A stretch of DNA of 64,000 nucleotides, taken from Sulfurimicrobium lacus. GTDB lineage: Bacteria > Pseudomonadota > Gammaproteobacteria > Burkholderiales > Sulfuricellaceae. The notes beneath the pieces are model-generated. The model searched no databases. It worked only from the letters and a program-made list of their open reading frames with translations, and had not been told where the DNA came from. The position numbers were made by a program, and so were the translations under genes. Numbering within the stretch: the stretch's first letter is position 1; the number at the start of each line of letters is the position of its first letter. Below are positions 15,536 through 23,899 of the stretch, piece after piece. The stretch covers positions 186,001 through 250,000 of the forward strand of contig NZ_AP022853.1 in assembly GCF_011764585.1 (NCBI RefSeq), written 5' to 3'.

Positions 15536-16540
15536 TTACTTGGCCAGCGCCTTGACGAACTGGTCGTCGATGGTGGCTTCGGTTGCCGGGATGGCCTTGA
15601 TCTGGCCCTTGCTCTTGAGCAGCTTGCCGATCACGTCGCCGCTGGTGAAGTAGGAGGTGGTTTCAGGGGATTTCACGAAAGCCTTGGGCATTTCCTTGAG
15701 GGGGATGTTGTAGACCCCGGTCAGTTGCGCTTTGGCTTCCTTGGCCGACACGCCCATGGTCTTGCCGATGATGGCGGCGGACTCGTCGGCGTGGCTCTTC
15801 ATGTACGCCAGGGCTTCCACGTAGGCCTCGATGATGCCTTTGATCTCCTTGGGATGCGCCTTGATGTATTTCTGGTCGAACACCAGCACGTCGGCGATCA
15901 GGCCGGGCGCGTCCTTGGACGAGAACACCACGTGGAATTTCTTGCCGCCGCCCTGGCTCAGCACCTGCGACAGGCTCGGCTCGTAGGTCACGCCGATTTT
16001 GATGCCGCCCGAGGCCATGGCGGCGGGCACGTCTTCCGGCGTCATCGGCACGACCTGGATGTCTTTCTCCGCCAGGCCGTTTTTCTGCAGCGCGTAGGAC
16101 AGCAGGAAATCGGAGGGAGAAAGCGGATTGAAGCCGATTTTCTTGCCCTTGAAGTCGCTGACTTTGGTCACGTCGCTGGTGGCGGCAATGGCGTCGCCGC
16201 CGGCGGAGTAGTCCACCGGCATCACCACCCTGTGCGCCATGCCCTTGGCCACCGTGCCGATCACCTGGTCGTAGGTCAGCAGGGCGCCGTCGACCGATCC
16301 GCCGGCCATCGCCGTCGGGATCAGCGCCGGGTCGGTGAACACCTGCAGCGAAACCTTGAGGTCGTGTTTCTTGTAGAAATCCTTGGCTTCGGCCACGAAG
16401 AACGGCCCGTAGCCCACCCACATGGTGGTGCCGATCTTGACGGACGTGGCTGCCTGGGCGGCGAGCGGCGTCAAGCTGGCGGCAAGCAGCAGGGAACCTG
16501 TTGCGATGAAGGTATTCAGGGATTTGAGGGTGAAGTGCAT
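15536..16540 (-). CDS. ABC-transporter substrate-binding protein (NMT1/SsuA-like), riboswitch-controlled
   Basis: 334 residues from ATG 16540, preceded by AAAAGGAG. A signal peptide ends at about residue 31 (PLAAQAA). The mature protein begins SVKIGTTMWVGYGPFFVAE, typical of the nitrate/sulfonate/taurine/NMT1 type 2 periplasmic binding family. No permease or ATPase gene is adjacent, so it either serves a transporter encoded elsewhere or works with the downstream genes. The leader contains a guanidine-I riboswitch, and in other bacteria that class often precedes binding proteins of this family, so guanidine or a guanidyl compound is the best guess for the ligand. Confidence 0.88.
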   Translation of the reverse strand: MHFTLKSLNTFIATGSLLLAASLTPLAAQAATSVKIGTTMWVGYGPFFVAEAKDFYKKHDLKVSLQVFTDPALIPTAMAGGSVDGALLTYDQVIGTVAKGMAHRVVMPVDYSAGGDAIAATSDVTKVSDFKGKKIGFNPLSPSDFLLSYALQKNGLAEKDIQVVPMTPEDVPAAMASGGIKIGVTYEPSLSQVLSQGGGKKFHVVFSSKDAPGLIADVLVFDQKYIKAHPKEIKGIIEAYVEALAYMKSHADESAAIIGKTMGVSAKEAKAQLTGVYNIPLKEMPKAFVKSPETTSYFTSGDVIGKLLKSKGQIKAIPATEATIDDQFVKALAK

Positions 16541-16579
16541 GGTCGGCTCCTTTTGGGTAAATGTCAGCGGGAAAGCAGT

Positions 16580-16680
16580 TACGCTCTCTCCCGGGCTTTT
16601 ATCCCTCCGTGTAACCTCCAGCGAGGCCGGCGCGCTCTCGGACCAGCGCCCTGTTTCACAGGACCGGAACCCTAGCGTGC
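16580..16680 (-). promoter_or_regulatory. Guanidine-I (ykkC) riboswitch
   Basis: Reading the minus strand, the hallmark blocks of the ykkC/guanidine-I aptamer occur in order: CTAGGGTTCCG (16675-16665), CTGGTCCGAGAG (16646-16635), then ACGGAGGGATAAAAGCCC and GGGAGA (16610-16587). The binding-protein ATG is about 45 bases further on. There is no obvious terminator T-run between the aptamer and the gene, so control may act on translation or through another fold. ykkC subtypes binding ppGpp, PRPP or ADP also exist, but the blocks seen and the binding-protein gene fit the guanidine subtype best. A covariance-model score was not computed. Confidence 0.85.
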
Positions 16681-16940
16681 CTAAAGTGTACAGTGCGCTA
16701 TAGACGCAACTGCTTGCCACATTTCAGTGAACAACCGGGCGCGGCCTGAAAGGGTGCGCCCCTGCCACGCCCGGTGTCTGAAGAGACATGAGCACATTGC
16801 GTGCCAGTCGGATAAATTGATTGATATCAACCGGATATGGATTATTCCGCGCGGGCTGGTCCGGCCCGCCATGCACCGGGCTGGTGCGGCTGCACCATCG
16901 GGCGCCATGTTTGCCCCGACCGGAAAGCACATCGGAGCGA
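16681..16940. other. Intergenic stretch upstream of the riboswitch
   Basis: No gene is supported. The minus-strand promoter of the riboswitch transcript must lie here, but I see no box pair convincing enough to name. Confidence 0.4.
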
Positions 16941-18554
16941 TCAGGGAGCGGCCTGGCCGACCATGCTCAGGGCCACGGCCTCGGCCACCTTGATGCCGTC
17001 CACCGCGGCGGAAAGGATGCCGCCCGCGTAGCCCGCGCCCTCGCCGGCCGGGTAGAGCCCGCGCGTGTTCAGGCTCTGGAAGTCGTCGTTGTTGCGCTTG
17101 ATGCGGATGGGCGAGGAGGTGCGCGTTTCGACTCCGGTCAGCACCGCGTCGTGCATGGCGAAGCCCCTGATCTGCTTGTCGAAGGCGGGGATGGCCTCGC
17201 GCATCGCCGCGATGACGTAATCCGGCAGGGCGCTGCTCAGGTCGCACAAATGCACGCCGGGGGTGTACGACGGCTGCACCGCGCCGAAGGCGGTGGAGGG
17301 ACGCCCGGCGAGGAAATCGCCCACCAGCTGTCCCGGGGCGCAATAATCCCGGCCGCCCAGTTCGAAGGCGCGCGCTTCCCACTGGCGCTGGAATTCCATC
17401 CCGGCCAGCGGGTTGCCGGGGTAGTCCTCGGGCGTGATGCCGACCACAATCCCGCTGTTGGCGTTGCGCTCGCTGCGCGAGTACTGGCTCATGCCGTTGG
17501 TGACCACGCCGCCCTCCTCCGACGCCGCCGCCACCACTTGGCCGCCGGGGCACATGCAGAAGCTGTAGACCGAGCGGCCGTTCTTGCAGTGGTGCACCAG
17601 CTTGTAATCGGCTGCGCCCAGCACCGGGTTGCCGGCGTCGCTGCCGAAACGGCAACTGTCGATGAGCGCCTGCGGGTGTTCGATGCGGAAGCCGATGGAG
17701 AATGGTTTGGCTTCGATGTAGACGCCGCGCCGGTAGAGCATGCGGAAGGTGTCGCGCGCGCTGTGGCCCACGGCCAGCACCACGTGGTCGCTGGCGATGC
17801 GTTCGCCGTCGGCCAGCACCACGCCGCGCACCTGCCCATCCTCGATCTCGATATCCTCCACCCGGCTCTGGAAGCGGATTTCGCCGCCCAGTTCCTGGAT
17901 GGTGGCGCGCATTTTTTCCACCATGCTCACCAGCCGGAACGTGCCGATGTGCGGCTTGCTGACGTAAAGGATTTCGGGCGGCGCGCCGGCCTTGACGAAT
18001 TCGGTGAGCACTTTCCTGCCGTGGTGCAGCGGGTCCTTGATCTGGCTATGCAGCTTGCCGTCGGAAAAAGTGCCGGCGCCGCCTTCGCCGAACTGCACGT
18101 TGGACTCCGGGTCGAGCTTGCCCTGGCGCCACAGGCCGAAGGTGTCCTTGGTGCGCTCGCGCACCGCCTTGCCGCGCTCCAGCACGATCGGGCGGAAGCC
18201 CGACTGCGCCAGGATCAGGGCGGCGAACAGCCCGGCCGGCCCCATGCCGATCACCACCGGGCGCGAATTCAGTTCGGCGGGCGCCTGGGCCACGAAACGG
18301 TAGCTGGTGTCCGGGGTAGGCGCGAGATGCTTGTCGCCCTTGAGGCGCTTGAGGATCGCTTTTTCGTTCCTGGCTTCCACGTCGAGCGAATACACCAGCG
18401 CGATCGCCCCGCGCTTGCGGGCGTCGAAGCCGCGCCGCGCGACGGTCCAGGCGACCAGGTCGTCCTCGGCGATGGCCAGGCGTTCGAGAATGGCGGCCTT
18501 GAGGGCGCTTTCCGAATGGTCGAGGGGGAGCTTGATTTCAGTCAGTCGCAACAT
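16941..18554 (-). CDS. FAD-dependent oxidoreductase (NAD(P)/FAD dehydrogenase, COG2509-like)
   Basis: 537 residues from ATG 18554 (MLRLTEIKLPLDH). After an N-terminal domain of about 95 residues comes a dinucleotide-binding motif PVVIGMGPAGLFAA, then a characteristic VQFGEGGAGTFSDGKL, a second nucleotide-binding region (VVLAVGHSARDTFRML) and a C-terminal LYPAGEGAGYAGG that closes the FAD site. Layout matches the widespread uncharacterised family of FAD-dependent dehydrogenases. The biological substrate is unknown. The gene is monocistronic, tail-to-head with the riboswitch locus. Confidence 0.85.
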   Translation of the reverse strand: MLRLTEIKLPLDHSESALKAAILERLAIAEDDLVAWTVARRGFDARKRGAIALVYSLDVEARNEKAILKRLKGDKHLAPTPDTSYRFVAQAPAELNSRPVVIGMGPAGLFAALILAQSGFRPIVLERGKAVRERTKDTFGLWRQGKLDPESNVQFGEGGAGTFSDGKLHSQIKDPLHHGRKVLTEFVKAGAPPEILYVSKPHIGTFRLVSMVEKMRATIQELGGEIRFQSRVEDIEIEDGQVRGVVLADGERIASDHVVLAVGHSARDTFRMLYRRGVYIEAKPFSIGFRIEHPQALIDSCRFGSDAGNPVLGAADYKLVHHCKNGRSVYSFCMCPGGQVVAAASEEGGVVTNGMSQYSRSERNANSGIVVGITPEDYPGNPLAGMEFQRQWEARAFELGGRDYCAPGQLVGDFLAGRPSTAFGAVQPSYTPGVHLCDLSSALPDYVIAAMREAIPAFDKQIRGFAMHDAVLTGVETRTSSPIRIKRNNDDFQSLNTRGLYPAGEGAGYAGGILSAAVDGIKVAEAVALSMVGQAAP

Positions 18555-18639
18555 GCGCAGTATTCCGTGTTGGCCCGCGGCATCAGGCCGTCGGGGCGAC
18601 GGCAAGGGGTTGCGGGTGGCGCTATTTTACCGCACCCGA

Positions 18640-18915
18640 TCAATACACCGCATCGTGGTCGCCCACATTCACCGGGATAATCTGCTCATCCTGAATCAGC
18701 AGTTCCAGCGTAATGCGGTAGGAAAGATTGATGGAGACGGAATGGAGGGCCTGCAGCTTGCCGCTCAAGGGATGCAGGCGCAATGAAGGGTGGTGGGGAT
18801 TCAGTTCGAGCAGTTGCAGGGTCTTGAGATACTGCTTTTCCAGCTCGGGATGCCGCTTGAGAAAACGCGCGGCGCGTTTTACGTATTGCGCGGTAAAAAT
18901 CAACCGATAGCTCAT
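18640..18915 (-). CDS. RelE/ParE-superfamily toxin (probable mRNA interferase)
   Basis: 91 residues: an N-terminal YRLIFTAQYVKRAARFLKRHPEL helix-strand arrangement split over the domain, a central LRLHPLSGKL that matches the beta strand with conserved Arg/Leu in RelE/YafQ proteins, and a C-terminal RITLEL...NVGDHDAVY ending in the typical aromatic. The start codon overlaps the stop of the antitoxin gene by 4 bases (ATGA). RelE-type toxins cleave mRNA on the ribosome and are neutralised by the upstream antitoxin. Confidence 0.85.
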   Translation of the reverse strand: MSYRLIFTAQYVKRAARFLKRHPELEKQYLKTLQLLELNPHHPSLRLHPLSGKLQALHSVSINLSYRITLELLIQDEQIIPVNVGDHDAVY

Positions 18916-19169
18916 GCGCCGGATTTCACCCGCGCCACATGTTCCTCCGGCGACTCCTGTACAAACCGCCCTGCCGCCAGATCGGCGCGCGTTTCAGCCA
19001 GCGCGGCATCCAGTTCGCACTCGCGCAAATAGTGATATTGCGCGATATCCATCACCACGAAGCGATCCTTGCCTCTTACCGAAACAATCGCCTCGGTATG
19101 CTCGGCCAGCATGGCCTCGATGGCGGCCACCCCTTTGGTTTTAAGATCATTGGCCGTCAAATGCGACAT
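18912..19169 (-). CDS. Phd/YefM-type antitoxin
   Basis: 85 residues from ATG 19169 (MSHLTANDLKTKG), chosen because GGAG lies 7 bases upstream; the frame also opens at 19184. An N-terminal DNA-binding segment has AIVSVRGKDRFVVMDIAQY, as in Phd/YefM proteins, and the acidic C-terminal tail (ESPEEHVARVKSGA) would cover the toxin. It is the first gene of the pair, as usual, and should autoregulate the operon. Confidence 0.83.
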   Translation of the reverse strand: MSHLTANDLKTKGVAAIEAMLAEHTEAIVSVRGKDRFVVMDIAQYHYLRECELDAALAETRADLAAGRFVQESPEEHVARVKSGA

Positions 19170-19247
19170 GGCTGGTCTCCGCATGGTTTGTCTTGGAAGC
19201 GCTTAATGGTGCTACAGATAGTGCGATTAATCAAGTGGAGCGGGGGG

Positions 19248-20417
19248 CTATAACGTGTGGCTGCGGTCGCCGCGCCGGAAGCCGAGCGGGATTTCCTGCA
19301 TGCCCTTGCTCAGGGCGATGGCCTTGAAAAATTCGCCCATTTCCGCCGGGCTCATCAGCTTCTGCACTTGCGCGACCAGCGGCAGGTAGGCGGCGGGGTC
19401 TTCCGGCGAAGTGCGGGCGAGCAGTTCGGTCAGGCCGCAGTTGATGAGGAAATTGGCCTGACTGGCATAGCCCGAGAGCGTCAGGCCGGACTCGGTCGCG
19501 GCCTGCGCCATGGCGCTGAAGTCGACGTGGGCGGTGAGGTCCTGCAGGCCGGGGAGGAAGAACGGGTCGTCGTGGGTCTGGTGGCGGTAGTGGCACATCA
19601 GCGTTCCGCCGCCGCGTTGCGGGTGGTAGTACTCACTTGCGCCGAAACCGTAATCCAGCATCAGAATCATTCCCTGTTCCAGCATCTGGCCGAGGCTGCG
19701 CACAAAGCCCTGGGCGGCGAGGTTGATTTCGCTGGTGTAGGCGGACTCTCCGCTGACGAAGCCGGCGGGCGGCAGCGCTTGTGCCTGGCGCAGCAGTTCG
19801 CCTTCGGTGAGCGGGCGCTCGCTCCAGGCGAATCGCCCGTCCGCTATGGACACGCCGCGTTCGAACACCTGACCGGCGCGCCACGTCACGAGGTGCGCGG
19901 GCATGGCGTCGAGCACTTCGTTGCCCAGCACCAGGCCGCTGAAGCGCTGCGGCATGGTGTCGAGCCAGGCGAAGCGCGGCAGGAGGTGAGGCGCGTTGCG
20001 CTCGATGCGTGCCTGCTGGCGCTGGCGCAGGTCGGCGGAAAGTTCGAGTATGCGGTAATGCTGCGGCAAGGCATCCAGACGCTCCAGTTCCAGCATCAGG
20101 TCGAGCGCCAGTTTGCCGGAACCGGCGCCGATTTCGAGCACATCGCCGCCGGTCAGGCGCAGCACCTGCGCCGCCTGGGCTGCGACAGCCTGGCCGAACA
20201 ATGCGGACATTTCCGGCGCGGTGACGAAATCGCCGCCCGCGCCGAACTTGTCCAGGCCGGCGCTGTAATAGCCGAGGCCGGGCGCATAGAGGGCGATTTC
20301 CATGAAGCGCGCGAAGGAAATCCAGCCGTCGCTCGCAGTGACTTCCTGCGCGATCGCCGCGCTCACGGCGCGGCTGTGTGCGAGGGCCGAGCTGTCTGGT
20401 TGGGGTAGTGCGGACAT
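19248..20417 (-). CDS. MidA/NDUFAF7-family SAM-dependent methyltransferase
   Basis: 389 residues. The N-terminus contains WISFARFMEIALYAPGLGYY (split motif) and GDFVTAPEMSALFGQAVA; VLEIGAGSGKLALDL is the SAM motif I. These are diagnostic of the COG1565 family, whose eukaryotic member NDUFAF7 methylates an arginine of complex I during assembly. The bacterial substrate is not established. It is the gene after the HD-GYP operon and has its own start. Confidence 0.88.
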   Translation of the reverse strand: MSALPQPDSSALAHSRAVSAAIAQEVTASDGWISFARFMEIALYAPGLGYYSAGLDKFGAGGDFVTAPEMSALFGQAVAAQAAQVLRLTGGDVLEIGAGSGKLALDLMLELERLDALPQHYRILELSADLRQRQQARIERNAPHLLPRFAWLDTMPQRFSGLVLGNEVLDAMPAHLVTWRAGQVFERGVSIADGRFAWSERPLTEGELLRQAQALPPAGFVSGESAYTSEINLAAQGFVRSLGQMLEQGMILMLDYGFGASEYYHPQRGGGTLMCHYRHQTHDDPFFLPGLQDLTAHVDFSAMAQAATESGLTLSGYASQANFLINCGLTELLARTSPEDPAAYLPLVAQVQKLMSPAEMGEFFKAIALSKGMQEIPLGFRRGDRSHTL

Positions 20418-20439
20418 GATCAGAACACGGTCAGCGGGG

Positions 20440-21477
20440 CTAACCGTGGTATTCCTCCAGTATGCGGGTGATGGTTCCGGCTTCGTTCAAGCGCATGAAT
20501 GCCGCCACGATGGCCGGGTCGAACTGTTTGCCCGACTGCTCGCGCAAGGCGTCAAGCGCGGCTTCCACTGTCCACGGCTCCTTGTAGGGACGGCGGCTGG
20601 TCAGTGCATCAAACACGTCCGCAACCTTTACCAGGCGGGCGGACAGGGGGGTCGCCTCGCCTTCCAGGCGTTGCGGATAACCGCTGCCGTCCCAGTTTTC
20701 ATGGTGGCCGCCGGCAATTTCGCGCGCTATGTCGTAAAAGGGGTTGCTGCCAAGTATCCGTACCCCGTGTTCGGTGTGTTTCCGAATAATGGCCCATTCG
20801 TCCGGGTCCAGCTTGGCCGGCTTCTTCAGGATGGAGTCGGGAATATTGAGCTTGCCGATGTCGTGCAGAATGCTCATCACCCCCATGTGCACGGATTCCT
20901 CTTCGCCCAGGCCCAATTCGCGCGCCAGCGCCTCGGTAAAGTGCTGCACGCGCTGGACGTGGAAGCCGGTGTCCTCGTCCTTGCCTTCGCAGGCAAAGGA
21001 CAGCATGGTAACGGCATCCATATAAGCGTCTTTCAGATGTTCGGAAGCCAGTTTGAGCCTGCGATCGAGGTCGAGGTGCTCGAGCGCGCGGATTACCGTC
21101 AGCTTGAGGTCTTCCGGCTCCCAGGGCTTGCTCAGATACTTATAGATGCCTGCCTCATTGACGCACTTCACCAGCGATTCGAGATCGGAATAGCCGGTCA
21201 GAAGAATGCGGATGGCGTTTGGCTGGAGTTCTTTTGCGGCCTTGAGTACCTCGTCGCCGGTCAGGCCGGGCATGCGCTGGTCGGAGATGATGAGATCCAC
21301 CGGCTGAGTTTTGATGTATTCGACCGCTTCCTGGCCCGAGGTCGCAGTCAGCACCTTGTACCCTTTGCGAAAGCTTCGGTGCAGGCTGTCGACGATATCC
21401 GGTTCGTCGTCGACGAAGAGCAGCGTGAATGTGCTCGCGGTGGCGCTCGGATTATTCAAACGGGAAACGGCTTCCAT
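20440..21477 (-). CDS. Response regulator with HD-GYP output (c-di-GMP phosphodiesterase-like)
   Basis: 345 residues. Receiver domain at about 17-135 with VDDEPD, phospho-acceptor Asp66 (ISDQRMPG) and the Lys of KPW. The HD-GYP domain follows, with HDIGK near 206 and a second signature HHENWDGSGYP near 255 that contains the GYP triad. Such proteins hydrolyse cyclic di-GMP when activated. The gene lies 11 bases after the sensor-kinase stop in the same operon, which makes the kinase its likely partner. Expected effect: lower c-di-GMP and greater motility or less biofilm upon signal. Confidence 0.93.
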   Translation of the reverse strand: MEAVSRLNNPSATASTFTLLFVDDEPDIVDSLHRSFRKGYKVLTATSGQEAVEYIKTQPVDLIISDQRMPGLTGDEVLKAAKELQPNAIRILLTGYSDLESLVKCVNEAGIYKYLSKPWEPEDLKLTVIRALEHLDLDRRLKLASEHLKDAYMDAVTMLSFACEGKDEDTGFHVQRVQHFTEALARELGLGEEESVHMGVMSILHDIGKLNIPDSILKKPAKLDPDEWAIIRKHTEHGVRILGSNPFYDIAREIAGGHHENWDGSGYPQRLEGEATPLSARLVKVADVFDALTSRRPYKEPWTVEAALDALREQSGKQFDPAIVAAFMRLNEAGTITRILEEYHG

Positions 21478-21488
21478 TGCTTGCGTCC

Positions 21489-23489
21489 TTATGCGGCGGT
21501 GTCCGGCATGTCCTGGTTCAGCGGCAGATAGATCGTGAACGTAGTGCCGCGGCCCGGTTCGCTCTCGACTTCGATGTGTCCTCCGTGCTTCTCGACGATG
21601 CCGTAGGAGATGGACAAGCCCAGGCCGGTGCCTTCGCCCACTTTCTTGGTGGTGAAGAAGGGATCGAATATGCGGGTCAGAGCCTCAGGCGCGATCCCTT
21701 TGCCGGTGTCGGAAATCGTCACCACCGCCCAGTCGTTTTTTCGATGGGTATTGACGCTGATGGTTCCGGCGTCCGGGGTGGCCTGGATGGCGTTATAGAT
21801 GATGTTCATGAAAACCTGGTTGAGCTGGCCGGGCCGGCACAGCACTGGAACATTCAGGTGGTAGTCCTTGACGATGGCGATGCGTTTCTTGTAGTGATGG
21901 TGCAGCAGGGCCAGGGTGTCGTCGAGCCCCTCTTCGAGCCTGGCGGTCTTCACCACCGCTTCGTCCAGGCGGGAAAAACTGCGCAGCGAGGAGATGATTT
22001 CCTTCACGCGCGTGGCGCCGGACTGACCGCTGCGGATGATTTTGAGCAAATCCTCGCGCAGGAACTCCAGGTCCGCTTCCGCCAGGCGCGCTTCCATGTG
22101 CTGCCGCGAGTCTTCCGGCATCGGCAGCTTGCGCAGCTCGTCGAGCAGCGTGAGCAGGATGTGCGCGTACTCCTCCAGGTGCGGGAAATTGGCGTAAATG
22201 AAGCCGATGGGGTTGTTGAGCTCGTGCGCGACGCCGGCCACCAACTGGCCCAGCGACGCCATCTTTTCCTGGTGGATCAGCTGGCTCTGGGCCGATTTGA
22301 GATTTTCCAGTGCCTGCGTCAGATCGGCATTGGATGCGGTCAGTTCCCGGGTGCGGTCGCGCACCTTGTCCTCCAGTTCTTCGGCGAACACCTCGAGTTC
22401 ATGCACGAAGCGCTCCCGCTCAGCCGACGCGCTTTCCAGCCGCACGGCCATGTGGTTGAAGGCGGAAGCCAGTGTGCCGATCTCGTCCTGGGAGCTCGGC
22501 GTCAGTCGCCGGGATAGATCGCCGGTCTTGGTGATGCCCGTGACGAATTGGGTCAGGTCGCGCAGCGGGGCAGTCAAACGCCTGGCCAGCCAGCGGATGG
22601 CCAGGGTCAAGGGGAATGCCAGGATCAGGCACAGCACCGCCAGCTGGAGTGCGACCGAATTCAGGGTATGGGACAGCGACTTGGGTTCGCGCAGCACCAC
22701 TACCTGCCAGCCCGGAATCAACCCGCCTTTCCCGTGCGCATAATTGGCAAGGTATTCCTGTCGGCCCAGTTGCACCCAGCCGGTTCGATCGGCGAGCGCG
22801 GTCAGCGCGTCTGCGGAGGCGGTGGTGTGCAGGTTCGATTCCAGCAGCACGGGTTCCGACCGGCGGCGCAGCAAGACGGAATCGTCAGCCAGCGTTTTCT
22901 TGACCTCGGACCAGGGATAAACCAGGACCAGGGTGCCGAGCTGAAAGCCGGATGAAAAGCTGGAGGTCACCGGCGTGGACAAAGCGACGATGGCCTCGCC
23001 GCCGAACGGGTTGGCATGCTTGTCGACAAAGCTCAGTTGGCCGCGGGGGTGCCATACCGGCGGAAGTGTGACGGCCCCCTGCTGCGGCCTGGTGCTGGCG
23101 AGCAGGCGTCCGGTCGCATCGAAAGCGTAAAGGTCGCCCTTGAGCGCGTAATCGCTTTTCATGCCCTGCAGCGCCCGTTCCACCCGTTTGTCGACGTCGC
23201 CGGAGGCGAGGTCGTTCATCACGTCCAGCTTGGACCAGGCGCGCAGATCGGTCGCCAGTTGTTCGAAGCGGATGTCCAGGTTGTTGAGCTTGAGGTGGGC
23301 AAATTGCGCCACGGTGTCCAGCTCGGCCTTGGTGACCGCCGTGCGCACGGCGCTCAGGACCACCAGCGCGGTTGCCAGGTAGGTGATCAGGAAAACGGAG
23401 AAAAACGCCAGCAGCAGCTTGCGCGCGATGGTGCGCCCGAACCAGCCGCGCAGCGCCGGCAACCTCAAGCCGCGGCCGTGCTCGTTCAT
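21489..23489 (-). CDS. Membrane sensor histidine kinase with periplasmic domain and HAMP
   Basis: 666 residues. Transmembrane helix 1 at about 20-47, a periplasmic region of about 220 residues resembling a Cache-type sensor, helix 2 at about 268-292, then HAMP and a coiled coil. The H-box GVAHELNNPIG has the phospho-acceptor His near 421; the ATPase part shows an N-box ending NAIQATPDAG, ISDTGKGI and GTGLGLSISYGI. The start overlaps the stop of the small binding-protein gene by 4 bases (ATGA), suggesting that this protein presents a ligand to the sensor domain. The downstream response regulator is the likely phosphorylation target. Confidence 0.92.
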   Translation of the reverse strand: MNEHGRGLRLPALRGWFGRTIARKLLLAFFSVFLITYLATALVVLSAVRTAVTKAELDTVAQFAHLKLNNLDIRFEQLATDLRAWSKLDVMNDLASGDVDKRVERALQGMKSDYALKGDLYAFDATGRLLASTRPQQGAVTLPPVWHPRGQLSFVDKHANPFGGEAIVALSTPVTSSFSSGFQLGTLVLVYPWSEVKKTLADDSVLLRRRSEPVLLESNLHTTASADALTALADRTGWVQLGRQEYLANYAHGKGGLIPGWQVVVLREPKSLSHTLNSVALQLAVLCLILAFPLTLAIRWLARRLTAPLRDLTQFVTGITKTGDLSRRLTPSSQDEIGTLASAFNHMAVRLESASAERERFVHELEVFAEELEDKVRDRTRELTASNADLTQALENLKSAQSQLIHQEKMASLGQLVAGVAHELNNPIGFIYANFPHLEEYAHILLTLLDELRKLPMPEDSRQHMEARLAEADLEFLREDLLKIIRSGQSGATRVKEIISSLRSFSRLDEAVVKTARLEEGLDDTLALLHHHYKKRIAIVKDYHLNVPVLCRPGQLNQVFMNIIYNAIQATPDAGTISVNTHRKNDWAVVTISDTGKGIAPEALTRIFDPFFTTKKVGEGTGLGLSISYGIVEKHGGHIEVESEPGRGTTFTIYLPLNQDMPDTAA

Positions 23490-23899
23490 GGCAGTTTTTT
23501 CAGGATCTTGACGCCCGTGGTGGCCTGGCCGGCTTCGACGTAGCCGACCGCGCCCGGCACGCTGCGCACGAAGCCCAGCATGGCCTGGTCGGAAGTTTGC
23601 ACGAGTGGGGGGAGTTTGCCCTGGAAGCGCAGGCGGTTCCAGTAATCCGCAAGCTCGCGCGGCGAACGCTCGAATACCACCTCGGAGAAGTGTTCGCGCA
23701 CCGGGCTTGCCGCTTCACGGTTAACCGGCACCACAGGGAGGCCGCCTGGCCATGCCATTTTCTGCGCCAGGTAAATGGCGGCCAGTTCCTCTCTTGATAT
23801 CGAGTCGACAGGTACATTGGGCGAGGCAATAACCAGCAAGCCTTCCGCACCTGCGGTTTGCGCGGTTAAAAGGCATAAAATAAGCAGCAGGATGCGCAT
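23486..23899 (-). CDS. Small periplasmic phosphate-binding-like protein
   Basis: 137 residues from ATG 23899 with a signal peptide (MRILLLILCLLTAQTAGA). The mature part has AIYLAQKMAWPGG, PVNREAASPVREHF and SVPGAVGYVEAG, which match the PstS-like 'phosphate ABC transporter substrate-binding' short family of about 140 residues, roughly half a full PstS. No transporter genes are adjacent. Its TGATG junction with the preceding outer-membrane gene and ATGA junction with the kinase gene tie all three together. Probable role: ligand-binding accessory for the sensor kinase. Confidence 0.78.
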   Translation of the reverse strand: MRILLLILCLLTAQTAGAEGLLVIASPNVPVDSISREELAAIYLAQKMAWPGGLPVVPVNREAASPVREHFSEVVFERSPRELADYWNRLRFQGKLPPLVQTSDQAMLGFVRSVPGAVGYVEAGQATTGVKILKKLP

